This document shows, one piece after another, positions 35,698-43,725 of a stretch of DNA of 43,784 nt. Within the stretch, counting starts at the first letter, position 1, and every line of letters starts with the position of its first letter. Below the pieces are notes generated by a model. That model was not told the DNA's origin and did not search any database. It saw nothing but the letters and a program-made list of their open reading frames with translations. This DNA is from Chitinophagales bacterium (lineage in GTDB: Bacteria > Bacteroidota > Bacteroidia > Chitinophagales > Chitinophagaceae): contig JAIXLB010000058.1 of the NCBI GenBank assembly GCA_026931905.1, positions 1,753-45,536 on the forward strand. The letters run 5' to 3'. The position numbers and the translations under genes were made by a program.

Positions 35698-35705
35698 CAA
35701 ATGTA
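35698..35705 (-). promoter_or_regulatory. -7 box TACATTTG for the helicase-nuclease gene
   Basis: On the minus strand TACATTTG matches TAnnTTTG exactly, 20 bases upstream of the ATG at 35677. The nearest TTG upstream is only ten bases away, so no standard -33 element is seen. Confidence 0.35.
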
Positions 35706-35760
35706 CTTAATTTAGCAAAAGATTTTTTATGTTTTAGAGTTGATTTAAAATATATGTTTA

Positions 35761-36168
35761 ATGAAAAAAATAATTTTGTTTGCTGGTTTAATATTTGCTT
35801 TCATACAAACAAAGGCTCAACAATCCATAAATAAAGAACCAGCAGGTTTTGATACAGTATATAATATTGTAGATACTTTACCTTCTTTTATTGGAGGCGA
35901 AGAAGCATGGAAAAAATATTTGAAAAAAAATATGAAATATCCTAAAAAGGCTTGGTGGGAAGAATTAGAAGCAGATGTGTATTTGGAGTTTGTAGTAAGA
36001 AAAGATGGAAGCATTACAGATATTGCACACTTAACTGTAAATGGTTGGGGTTTTGAAGAAGAAGCAGTAAGGCTTTTAAAAAACTCTCCAAAATGGAAAC
36101 CTGGAATTAAAAACAAAGTTTCTGTAAATTACCATGCAAAGCTTTCTATTCCTTTTAGACTAAAATAA
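35761..36168 (+). CDS. Small exported TonB C-terminal-domain protein
   Basis: This 135-residue protein starts with a signal peptide (MKKIILFAGLIFAFIQTKAQ). Nearly all the rest is one TonB C-terminal domain: LPSFIGGEEAWKKYLKKNMKYPKKAW, VYLEFVVRKDGSITDIAHLTV, and EEEAVRLLKNSPKWKPGIKN, ending in YHAKLSIPFRLK. It lacks the N-terminal membrane anchor and proline-rich spacer of a true TonB energy transducer, so it cannot span the periplasm as TonB does. Such single-domain proteins are common in Bacteroidota and may bind outer-membrane receptors or the cell wall. An AhpD-like gene follows after 16 bases, suggesting co-transcription. Confidence 0.83.
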   Translation: MKKIILFAGLIFAFIQTKAQQSINKEPAGFDTVYNIVDTLPSFIGGEEAWKKYLKKNMKYPKKAWWEELEADVYLEFVVRKDGSITDIAHLTVNGWGFEEEAVRLLKNSPKWKPGIKNKVSVNYHAKLSIPFRLK

Positions 36169-36184
36169 TTTTAAATAAAATAAA

Positions 36185-36526
36185 ATGAGCAATCTGGTAC
36201 AAGAGTTTAATGAGTATCGTTCAAAAATGAATGAGGTGATATTAAGTAAAAACAATTTAGTTATAAAGCGATTATTTAATTTAGATACCAATACTTATGA
36301 AGAGGGAGCATTGGATAAAAAAACAAAAGAAATGCTTGGCTTAGTAGCAAGCATGGTTTTAAGATGCGATGATTGTATAAAATATCATGTAGAAAAATGT
36401 TTTGAATTAGGTATTACTACAGAGCAACTGTACGAAATTTTTGCAGTTGCAAATATTGTAGGAGGCACTATTGTAATACCACATACAAGAAGAGCTGCTG
36501 AGTATTGGGAAGCATTGAAAAAATAA
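36185..36526 (+). CDS. AhpD-like / carboxymuconolactone decarboxylase family protein
   Basis: This 113-residue all-helical protein has the AhpD-type redox motif C61-x-x-C64-xxx-H68 (RCDDCIKYH) and the downstream GITTEQLYEIFAVANIVGGTI helix pair typical of the CMD family. Members with this motif act as peroxidase partners or thiol-disulfide reductases in the cytosol; the muconolactone decarboxylases lack the cysteine pair. It is 16 bases downstream of the TonB-domain gene and ends four bases before the convergent PAP2 gene, so no terminator fits between them. The exact substrate is unknown. Confidence 0.85.
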   Translation: MSNLVQEFNEYRSKMNEVILSKNNLVIKRLFNLDTNTYEEGALDKKTKEMLGLVASMVLRCDDCIKYHVEKCFELGITTEQLYEIFAVANIVGGTIVIPHTRRAAEYWEALKK

Positions 36527-36529
36527 AAA

Positions 36530-37132
36530 TCAACTTTTGTTTTTTTCAAGCTTAAAATATTTATTGAATAAAAAAGCACCACCACCACCAATAAGACTAC
36601 CAATTATTGCACCCACAAAAACATCTACAGGATAATGAACACCTACATACACTTGTGCATAGCAAATGGAAGCTGCCCAAAAAATAAATAAATAAGCCCA
36701 TTTTTTAAAAGCAGATTTAAGGGTAATAAAAATAAATATGGCAGCAGCAAAATGATTTACTGCATGAGAGGAAGGCAAACTATAACTTGAAGGACAGCGA
36801 CCCAAAAGCAACCTGCCCATTTCTTTTATTATAACATCGTTACAAGGTCGTGGCCTTTCAATAATGTTTTTTAAAAGATTACTGCTAATTTGATCAGAAA
36901 GTGCTGCTGTTGCAATTACTACAACAATCCATGGTATTGATTTTTTGCCATAATATATAATTACAAACAACAACAAAAATAAATACAAAGGAATCCAAGT
37001 AGATGCCTCTCTGTACCAAGGCAAATTAGTATCAAAAAAATGGTTTGTCCATTGAGTATTGATTTTAAGAAACAGTTTTTTATCTGCCTTATCAATCCAT
37101 TCAAAAAAATTAGTAAGAAATAAAAAATTCAT
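36530..37132 (-). CDS. PAP2-family membrane phosphatase
   Basis: This 200-residue protein has about five transmembrane helices and the three PAP2 motifs: K88 to P96 (KNIIERPRP), PSSH at 120-123 and H166 with D170 (VYVGVHYPVDV). Family members remove phosphate from membrane lipids such as undecaprenyl pyrophosphate, phosphatidic acid or lipid A. The third motif usually begins SR; here it is AQ (159-160), so the conserved arginine is replaced by glutamine, while the catalytic histidines H123 and H166 are present. It converges on the AhpD-like gene and is divergent from the sulfatase-family gene, with which it may share an envelope function. Confidence 0.85.
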   Translation of the reverse strand: MNFLFLTNFFEWIDKADKKLFLKINTQWTNHFFDTNLPWYREASTWIPLYLFLLLFVIIYYGKKSIPWIVVVIATAALSDQISSNLLKNIIERPRPCNDVIIKEMGRLLLGRCPSSYSLPSSHAVNHFAAAIFIFITLKSAFKKWAYLFIFWAASICYAQVYVGVHYPVDVFVGAIIGSLIGGGGAFLFNKYFKLEKNKS

Positions 37133-37186
37133 TGCTGTAAAGATAATAGCTTGATAAATGATAACATAGCAATAACTTTTATCGTT

Positions 37187-37194
37187 TATTTTTG
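37187..37194 (+). promoter_or_regulatory. -7 box TATTTTTG just upstream of the sulfatase-family gene
   Basis: TATTTTTG matches TAnnTTTG exactly and ends seven bases before the ATG at 37202, which would place the transcript start at or near the start codon. No TTG occurs at -33. The match is suggestive only. Confidence 0.3.
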
Positions 37195-37201
37195 CGTTTG
37201 C

Positions 37202-39205
37202 ATGAAAAAACTTAAAATACCAAGATATATAGTTTGGCTATTCCTTACAGGAATTATTTTTTTACTAATCATGAGTTTGTTGCGTTGGACAGTTGTTCTA
37301 AAATTCAGAACACCTACCGAAAAAACAATTTCTCTTGTAGAGGCTTACTGGCTTGGCTTTAGATACGATTTAAGATTTGTAGCAATAACCGTTTTACTCA
37401 TTTATTTAATAGGTTCAATTCCTTTTCTTCATCCTATCAATAAAAAATGGGGCAGCAGAATTTCATTTTTTATTTGGACCTTATTTGTAATTTTTTTGAC
37501 TATTTTTTATATAGCCGATTTTGCTCATTATGGTTACTTACGTCAAAGATTAAATGCCAATGTTTTAACTTTTTTAAACGATGCAAAAATATCTTTTGGT
37601 ATGATGTGGCAAAGCTATCATTTAGGATGGATACTTGCAGGAGCATTGATTGCTATTTCTTTACTAATGACTATTGTAAAACTTAATTATAATTTTATTT
37701 TAAGCAGACCCAATGTTTCTACAAAAAAAAGTAGTAAAGTGTGGGGTGTAATTTTTGTTTTGTTTTTAGCATTTTGTATTGTTGGAAACATTGTTTACAA
37801 AGGAGGGCAATATCCCTTACGTTGGAGCAATGCTTATAATTTAGGAAATGATTATGCTGCCAACATTGCCTTAAATCCCTTTCAATCGTTTTTTAGCACA
37901 ATGGAATTTAGAGAAGCTACTTTTGATAAAGCAAAACTTGATGAACATTACGCTTGGATGAGTGCCTATTTAGGAGTGCCAGAAAATGAAAGAGACAGCA
38001 GCACTTTAAATTTCAAAAGAATGGTACAAAGCGATAGCAATAATGTTACTGCAAAACAAATACACAATGTAGTTTTGGTTATTTGCGAATCATTTTCAGC
38101 CTACAAAAGTTCTATGTTTGGCAATCCATTAAATACTACTCCTTTCTTTGATGAGATGTGTAGGAATGGCGTATTTTTTAACAGAGCATTTTCTCCTGCT
38201 TATGGTACTGCAAGAGGCGTTTGGGCTACTATTACTGGAATTCCTGATGTTCAATTTAATAGAACTTCAAGCCGAAATCCTGCAGCAGTAAACCAACATA
38301 CTATTATTAACGATTTTAAAAATTTTGAAAAATTTTATTTCTTAGGAGGTAGCAGTAGTTGGGCAAATATTCGTGGCTTACTTACTAATAATATTGAAGG
38401 ATTAAATTTATACGAACAAGGTAGTTATGATTCAAAAGAAATAGATGTATGGGGCATTAGCGATAAAAATCTTTTCTTAGAAGCCAACAAAGTTTTAGCA
38501 AAACAAGAGAAACCTTTTTTTGCTGTTATTCAAACAGCAGATAACCACAGACCTTATACAATACCTAAAGAAGATTTAAAAGAATTTCAAAAGAAAAAAA
38601 TAAATAAAGACACTTTAAAAAAATATGGCTTTGAAAATGAAGATGAGTTTAATGCGTTTAGATATACCGATTTTAGTTATCAAAAATTTATAGAAGCTGC
38701 ACGAAAAGAAAAATATTTCAACAACACTTTGTTTGTATTTATTGGCGATCATGGCATCAAAGGCGATGCAGGAAATTTGCTTCCAAAAGCTTTTACTACA
38801 CAGGGTTTAACCAATATGCATGTTCCTTTATTATTTTATGCACCTCATATTTTACAAAGCAAACAAGTTACTACACCTGCTTCGCAGGTAGATGTTTTGC
38901 CTTCTATTGCTCACTTATGTAATATAAGTTATACCAACACAACCTTAGGACGAAATTTATTTTCTTTAAAAAATGATGATGCTAACAACTTTACTTTTAT
39001 TATAGATCCTGCTACAAAAATTATTGGTGCTTTGAACAAAGATTATTTTTATAACTACCAATTAAAAGATAATCAAGTTGAAAGTTTTGTAAGCATTAAA
39101 GATAATAATCCAGCTACAGATGAAGCCATAAAAAAACAATTACGCTTTATAGCAGATGCATTTTATGAAACCGCAAGATTTATGTTGCTCAATAATAAAA
39201 AGTAA
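37202..39205 (+). CDS. LTA synthase / sulfatase-family membrane enzyme
   Basis: I chose the ATG at 37202 because MKKLKIPRYIVWLF opens the first membrane segment; a longer in-frame start adds 17 unlikely residues. The 667-residue protein has about five N-terminal transmembrane helices and then a large alkaline-phosphatase-superfamily domain. Marks are VLVICESFSAYKSSMFG (around 295), the likely nucleophile region SPAYGTARGVWATITG (around 333), TADNHRPYTIP, and FIGDHGIKGD (around 512). Gram-positive LtaS polymerises glycerol phosphate; in Gram-negative Bacteroidota the relatives more likely transfer phosphoethanolamine or glycerol-phosphate groups to envelope glycans or lipids. The substrate cannot be told from sequence. 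Confidence 0.85.
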   Translation: MKKLKIPRYIVWLFLTGIIFLLIMSLLRWTVVLKFRTPTEKTISLVEAYWLGFRYDLRFVAITVLLIYLIGSIPFLHPINKKWGSRISFFIWTLFVIFLTIFYIADFAHYGYLRQRLNANVLTFLNDAKISFGMMWQSYHLGWILAGALIAISLLMTIVKLNYNFILSRPNVSTKKSSKVWGVIFVLFLAFCIVGNIVYKGGQYPLRWSNAYNLGNDYAANIALNPFQSFFSTMEFREATFDKAKLDEHYAWMSAYLGVPENERDSSTLNFKRMVQSDSNNVTAKQIHNVVLVICESFSAYKSSMFGNPLNTTPFFDEMCRNGVFFNRAFSPAYGTARGVWATITGIPDVQFNRTSSRNPAAVNQHTIINDFKNFEKFYFLGGSSSWANIRGLLTNNIEGLNLYEQGSYDSKEIDVWGISDKNLFLEANKVLAKQEKPFFAVIQTADNHRPYTIPKEDLKEFQKKKINKDTLKKYGFENEDEFNAFRYTDFSYQKFIEAARKEKYFNNTLFVFIGDHGIKGDAGNLLPKAFTTQGLTNMHVPLLFYAPHILQSKQVTTPASQVDVLPSIAHLCNISYTNTTLGRNLFSLKNDDANNFTFIIDPATKIIGALNKDYFYNYQLKDNQVESFVSIKDNNPATDEAIKKQLRFIADAFYETARFMLLNNKK

Positions 39206-39611
39206 AATTATTTTCTATTTCTTTATAAGTAATGTTTTAGCATATAGAGTAGTTCTGTTGAAAACCTTAATTGAGTTTTGATTTTTATAGTCCTGCAATA
39301 AGATTTATTCTAAAGTTAAATTTTATTTGTGTTTCCATTGCTTTTATCAAGAAAATGCAAACTCAATAGAATCAATGCTTTCAGCGTTTTTTATTGGAGT
39401 ATTAGTCTAAGAAATACATACGTGATATTATTTTACAATTTTGTGTATGTGATATAACTTTTGTAGTTTTTTTTGAATAGAATTATTATAGTACAAGTGT
39501 GCGACGCAACTACAGATGAATATTTTTTTTATGCCGACTACAAAAAAAATTGAAAAATATTTATTGTATTAAAAAGTTGATTATCTTGTAAACTCCAAAC
39601 ACTACTTGCTT
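39206..39611. other. 406-base region without a gene
   Basis: I find no convincing open reading frame on either strand and no RNA gene I can name. It holds copy B of the dispersed 33-base element (39490-39522), a short direct repeat GTGATAT (39422-39428 and 39449-39455), and T-rich stretches. No complete -33/-7 promoter for the acetyltransferase gene was found. It could contain a decayed gene or a small RNA, but nothing in it proves either. Confidence 0.5.
39490..39522 (+). repeat. Copy B of the dispersed 33-base element (core GTGCGACGCAAC)
   Basis: It reads AGTACAAGTGTGCGACGCAA and ends CTACAGATGAATA, matching copy A (21254-21286, opposite strand) at 30 of 33 bases. Both copies point toward the downstream gene. 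The core TGCG-A-CGCA is palindromic, and flanking GTAC/GTAG bases extend the imperfect symmetry. Confidence 0.75.
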
Positions 39612-40043
39612 ATGGCAATAAAGATTATTGACCACAACTCTAATGAGTATAAACAAATGGTAGAGCTTCGTTACAATATGTTACGCAAGCCTTTAAATCT
39701 TGCATTTTCGCTGGAAGAATTAGCAAGAGAAAGTGAAGATATTTTAATTGGTTGCTTTGAAGATGATAAGCTGGAGGGTTGTTGTTTGCTTACCAAAACA
39801 CAAGATAAATATACCTTGCGTTTAAGACAAATGGCTGTGCTGAGTGGCTTACAGGGCAAGGGTTTTGGTAAAGTTTTAATGACTTATGCCGAAAATATTG
39901 CAAGAGATAGAGGTTATAGAAAAATTTCTATGCATGCACGAAAAAATGCGGTTGGCTTTTACGAAAAAATGGGCTATAAAATTGTAAGTAATGAGTTTAT
40001 TGAAATTACAATTCCTCATTATCTTATGGAAAAAGAATTATAG
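39612..40043 (+). CDS. GNAT-family N-acetyltransferase
   Basis: The ATG at 39612 gives 143 residues (MAIKIIDHNSNEYKQM); a TTG two codons earlier is less likely. The acetyl-CoA binding motif A is present as LRQMAVLSGLQGKGFGKVLM, with the pyrophosphate loop LQGKGFGK, followed by the helix AENIARDRGYRKISMHAR and the C-terminal NAVGFYEKMGYKIVS typical of the fold. The N-terminal YNMLRKPL pattern is like that of ElaA/YjdJ-type small acetyltransferases. The substrate is unknown. It lies after a 406-base gap and ends five bases before the convergent adaptor gene. Confidence 0.85.
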   Translation: MAIKIIDHNSNEYKQMVELRYNMLRKPLNLAFSLEELARESEDILIGCFEDDKLEGCCLLTKTQDKYTLRLRQMAVLSGLQGKGFGKVLMTYAENIARDRGYRKISMHARKNAVGFYEKMGYKIVSNEFIEITIPHYLMEKEL

Positions 40044-40047
40044 TTTG

Positions 40048-41412
40048 TTAGTTTTTCTTAGCAGCATCGTACAACTGTTCTTTGGGTACCACTTTAATTA
40101 AATCGCCTTCTTTTAAAGTTTTACTAAGTAATGTATAAGGTCCTGTAATTATTTCATCGTTTTCTTTTAGCCCATCTGTAATTTGTATATAATTCAAATC
40201 TTGAACAGCGGTAGTAACTTTTATTTTTTTAATGGTATTGTTGGTTTGTTTTACAAAAACAACTTCATCTATAACTTCAGTATTGGTTTGTTTTTCTTTT
40301 TCTGTATCGTTGTTATTTTCATTGCCAGATTTATTGTTTTTAATAGGTGCATTATCTTTAGAATCTCTTGTGGTAACAGCAGATAATGGAACAGCTAAAA
40401 CGTCTTTTACGGTTTTTGTTTGTATATCTGCAGTTGCACTCATATTAGGTCTAAAAGGAAAAGGTTTTCCTTTTACAATTAAATCTGCATAGCTTTCTGG
40501 CAATAATCTTACATGAACTTTATAGTTAGCCACATCTGTACTTGTAGTTGCACTTTGAACATTGGATAAAGGATTAGCAATTTTAAACACTATTCCTTTG
40601 AATTTTCTGTTACCAAAAGCATCAATAGTTACAATAGCTGTATCGCCATAGTTAACTTTTGGTATATCGTTTTCGCCAACATCAACAATGGCAACCATAC
40701 TGTTTAAATCTGCAATACGCATCATTTCTGTTCCTATGCTAAAACTATTACCAGCTACACGTTCTCCTTTTTTTACACTTAACACATTTACAACCCCTGT
40801 CATGGGTGCAGTAATTACTGTTCTGCTAATATCTTTATCTGCTCTGTTTAAATTGGCACGAGCACTTTGAATAGCAGCTACATTGCCTTTAATGCTTTCT
40901 TTTCCTGCTTTATAATTGGCTTGTGCAGTTTTATAAGTTTGCTCTGCTTGTTCAAATTCTGCAAGTGAAATTACTTTTTCTTCATACAATTTTTTCTGAC
41001 GCAAATAGGTTGCTTTGGCTTGTTCTAAGGTAGCTTCTAATGCAGCTAAATTTGCTTTGGAGTTTTCTTCCATTGCTTTGCTTTGCTCTACTCCTGCAGC
41101 AGCTTGGTCTCTTTGAGAGGCATAAATATCTGCATAAATTTTTGCTACAATTTGCCCTTTTTGTACTGTATCGCCTTCTATTACATTTAGTTCAACAATT
41201 TCGCCACTTATATCTGGGCTTACTTTTACTTCTACTTCTGGAGAAATTTTTCCACTTGCTGTTACAGTTTCTATAATAGTACGTTTTGTAACTTTTTCTG
41301 TAGTTACTTTTTTGCCTTCTTCTTTTCCAATAATACCTTGTTTTTTAAGTACTATTAAAATAACAATAATTAATACTAATGATATAATAAGCCAAATAAG
41401 TTTCTTACTCAT
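40048..41412 (-). CDS. RND/MacA-type periplasmic adaptor (membrane fusion) protein
   Basis: This 454-residue protein has an N-terminal membrane anchor (LIWLIISLVLIIVILIVLKK), a first half-lipoyl segment (VEVKVSPDISGEIVELNVIEGDTVQKGQIVAKI), a long coiled-coil hairpin rich in A, Q, E and K (residues about 115-195), the second half-lipoyl segment (VITAPMTGVVNVLSVKKGERV) and beta-barrel domains. Around residues 360-380 there is a low-complexity insert rich in N, D, K and E. Such adaptors bridge an inner-membrane pump and a TolC channel. It follows the TolC gene by 18 bases. No pump gene follows in the window: the next gene downstream is the convergent acetyltransferase. Confidence 0.9.
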   Translation of the reverse strand: MSKKLIWLIISLVLIIVILIVLKKQGIIGKEEGKKVTTEKVTKRTIIETVTASGKISPEVEVKVSPDISGEIVELNVIEGDTVQKGQIVAKIYADIYASQRDQAAAGVEQSKAMEENSKANLAALEATLEQAKATYLRQKKLYEEKVISLAEFEQAEQTYKTAQANYKAGKESIKGNVAAIQSARANLNRADKDISRTVITAPMTGVVNVLSVKKGERVAGNSFSIGTEMMRIADLNSMVAIVDVGENDIPKVNYGDTAIVTIDAFGNRKFKGIVFKIANPLSNVQSATTSTDVANYKVHVRLLPESYADLIVKGKPFPFRPNMSATADIQTKTVKDVLAVPLSAVTTRDSKDNAPIKNNKSGNENNNDTEKEKQTNTEVIDEVVFVKQTNNTIKKIKVTTAVQDLNYIQITDGLKENDEIITGPYTLLSKTLKEGDLIKVVPKEQLYDAAKKN

Positions 41413-41430
41413 ACTACTGCATTTATACGT

Positions 41431-42888
41431 TTATAATTTTAAGCCTTGACCTTTATAAAATTCTAATAATTTCATACGAAAAACATATTCAAATTGATTG
41501 TTTAATCGTGTAAGTTTAGCTTGTAATAAATTATTTTGATTGGTAATTAAGTCCAATGTGGTAAGCAATCCTACCTCATATCTTTTTTTGGCGTAGTTGT
41601 AAGAGCGTTCTGCAGTTTCAACAGTTTTTTCGCTTGCATTAAATCTTTGTAATGCTGCTACTGCATTATTATGTGCCAAATAAATGTCTTGTTGTAATTT
41701 TTGTTTGGATTGTTCTACTGCTATTTCTGCTTGCTTTAATTGCAACTTGCTATTTTGATAATTTAGCTTTGCACTGCCATTATTAAAAATAGGCACATTA
41801 ATTTGAAAGCCTAAGTTTTGACGAAAGTTATTGTTTAATTGTGTGCCATAGCCACTCCAAAGTTCTCCAAAACTTTTTTTGCCTTGTGTTATTTGCATGG
41901 TGGGTTCCATTACATCGTAATTTGTTCCTCCTACATTTACAAATTGTCCTGTAATTTGAGGAGGACCTAAAGTTACATTCGTAATTTTTTTAGTGCTTGA
42001 TGAAAAGTTTGTACCCAAACCTCCACCAAAAGTAATAGTAGGATACATACCAGCTTTAGTAACTTTTACTGAGGCTTCAGCACTTTTAAACCTTAATGTT
42101 GCTACTTTATGTTGAGGTAGAGTTGCAAGAGCTTGTTGCAATACCACAGCAGGTTCTAAATCTGCTAAGGACTCTAAAGGAATTTTATCTAAAGGTGGTA
42201 TTTCAATATCAAAAGGTGTAGCCATATCCAAATTCATTAACCCTTTTAAATTTAAAATATTTTGCTCAAAATTGCTTACAGCATTGTAATAATTAATACT
42301 ATCTGTTGCTAATCTTGCTTCTAATTCTGCAGCATTTAATTCTGGTAAAGACCCAGCATTAACTCGTTTTCTGGTATTTAATAATTGTTCTGTAGTAGAA
42401 GCAATTTGTGTTTGTGCAATTTCAATTTGTTGCTTACTGCTTAATACAGCCAAATAAAAAGTTGCTACATTTAAGGCAACATCATTGGCTGCTCGTTCTA
42501 CATCTGTTGTTGCTGCCTTTAAAGCAAATTCAGAAGCCTGAATGTTATTTTTTAATTTACCCCAGTTGTATAATACAATTCCTGTACTAAAATTAAATGA
42601 ATTAAATAAAAGCTGTGTAGTAGTAAACTGATTGGTAGTAGGATCTACCGAACGACCAAACTGCATACCTATATCTGTATTAAAATTTGCTGAAGGGTAA
42701 ATTGCTAATTTGCTGCCTTGATATTGCAGTGCTGTAATTCTTGCCTGAACATCTGCTTGCTTTACAGAAATATTATTTTTCATGGCATAATCTACCATTC
42801 TTTTCAAATCCCATTTATCTGAAGTTTGCTGGGCATTTGCAACAATAAAAGTGCAACAAATTATAAGGGTTAAAATATGCTTCATCAT
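41431..42888 (-). CDS. TolC-family outer-membrane efflux protein
   Basis: From the ATG at 42888 (another ATG follows immediately; two upstream TTG codons are less likely) the protein has 485 residues. It has a signal peptide (HILTLIICCTFIVANA, cut before QQTS) and two homologous halves with long alpha-helices, as in TolC: YAMKNNISVKQADVQARITALQ and later KLQLKQAEIAVEQSKQKLQQ, each leading to barrel strands. The end AKKRYEVGLLTTLDLITNQNNLLQAK is a typical family signature. TolC trimers form the outer-membrane exit duct. It is the first gene of a two-gene operon with the adaptor; the upstream intergenic region holds a 22-base perfect palindrome. Confidence 0.9.
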   Translation of the reverse strand: MMKHILTLIICCTFIVANAQQTSDKWDLKRMVDYAMKNNISVKQADVQARITALQYQGSKLAIYPSANFNTDIGMQFGRSVDPTTNQFTTTQLLFNSFNFSTGIVLYNWGKLKNNIQASEFALKAATTDVERAANDVALNVATFYLAVLSSKQQIEIAQTQIASTTEQLLNTRKRVNAGSLPELNAAELEARLATDSINYYNAVSNFEQNILNLKGLMNLDMATPFDIEIPPLDKIPLESLADLEPAVVLQQALATLPQHKVATLRFKSAEASVKVTKAGMYPTITFGGGLGTNFSSSTKKITNVTLGPPQITGQFVNVGGTNYDVMEPTMQITQGKKSFGELWSGYGTQLNNNFRQNLGFQINVPIFNNGSAKLNYQNSKLQLKQAEIAVEQSKQKLQQDIYLAHNNAVAALQRFNASEKTVETAERSYNYAKKRYEVGLLTTLDLITNQNNLLQAKLTRLNNQFEYVFRMKLLEFYKGQGLKL

Positions 42889-42917
42889 CAACAAAAGTAA
42901 TAGAAACCAATCAGTAG

Positions 42918-42939
42918 TTTTTATAAAATTTTATAAAAA
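42918..42939. promoter_or_regulatory. Perfect 22-base AT-only palindrome upstream of the tolC-like gene
   Basis: The sequence is symmetric around 42928/42929 (eleven bases each side, TTTTTATAAAA and its complement). It lies 30 bases upstream of the TolC-family start, in the 114-base gap after folE. Two more small inverted repeats follow at 42949-42960 (GCAAA-TT-TTTGC) and 42961-42975 (ATCAA-ACTCG-TTGAT). It could be an operator, but it contains only A and T, so chance is a real alternative. Confidence 0.4.
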
Positions 42940-43002
42940 TTACAAGCGGCAAATTTTTGCATCAAACTCGTTGATACATTAATGCTGTTCAGTCTTAATT
43001 TA

Positions 43003-43725
43003 TTAAAACTTTGTTTCCAAATTCAGGTATTTTAAAAACTCCGTTTTCTTTTCTTCGTTATTAAACTCTCCTCCATAAAAAGCAGTTACAGTACTGCTTG
43101 TATCGTCTTCTACGCCTCTGCTTGCAACACATAAATGTTTGGCATCTAATAAAACTGCAACATCATCGGTATTTAAAATTCTTTGCAATTCTTTACCAAT
43201 TTGCATCGTTAATCTTTCTTGCACTTGAGGGCGTTTGGCAAAATATTGCACTATCCTGTTCAGTTTACTCAAACCAATTACATTGCCACTATTAATATAT
43301 GCCACATGTGCTTTTCCTGAAAATGGTACAAAATGATGCTCACAACAACTGTAAAACGAAATGTTTTTTTCAACTAAAATTTCTTTGTATGCATACTTGT
43401 TATCAAATAAAGTAATAGCAGGTTTATTAGCAGGATTTAAGCCACTAAAAATTTCTTGCACATACATTTTAGCCACACGTTTAGGTGTACCTCTAAGGCT
43501 ATCATCTTTTAAATCCAAGCCAAGAATTTCCATAATTTGTTTAAAATGGTTTTCTATAGCAGCAATTTTTTCAGCATCGCTCATTTTAAAAGCATCTTGT
43601 AACATAGGTGTATCAATGCTTGTGCTAATATGGTCGTTGCCCATTTCATCTATCACAATATCGCTCAATTCTATTTTATTTTCTGCATTAAGCTGGATAT
43701 TCAACAAAGTTTCTTTCTGTTTCAT
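43003..43725 (-). CDS. folE: GTP cyclohydrolase I
   Basis: This 240-residue enzyme converts GTP to 7,8-dihydroneopterin triphosphate, the first step toward folate and, through other branches, queuosine or biopterin. The zinc ligands are C128, H131 and C199 (CCEHHFVPFSGK and KHLCVASRG), and H197 is the expected catalytic histidine. DSLRGTPKRVAKMY, GLSKLNRIVQYFAKRPQVQERL and TSSTVTAFYGGEF complete the family pattern. The first 45 residues are a variable extension. Its start overlaps the end of an upstream tetrahydropterin-synthase-family gene by 38 bases in another frame, which suggests co-expression in pterin metabolism. Confidence 0.95.
   Translation of the reverse strand: MKQKETLLNIQLNAENKIELSDIVIDEMGNDHISTSIDTPMLQDAFKMSDAEKIAAIENHFKQIMEILGLDLKDDSLRGTPKRVAKMYVQEIFSGLNPANKPAITLFDNKYAYKEILVEKNISFYSCCEHHFVPFSGKAHVAYINSGNVIGLSKLNRIVQYFAKRPQVQERLTMQIGKELQRILNTDDVAVLLDAKHLCVASRGVEDDTSSTVTAFYGGEFNNEEKKTEFLKYLNLETKF

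Noticed and set aside
39206..39611. tRNA or known riboswitch in the long gap
   Set aside because: No cloverleaf, no GTTCRANNC-like T-loop segment and no conserved riboswitch core could be found by eye.
42889..42899. TACTTTTG box three bases upstream of the TolC start
   Set aside because: It matches TAnnTTTG, but the position would put the transcript start inside the gene; no -33 element fits.
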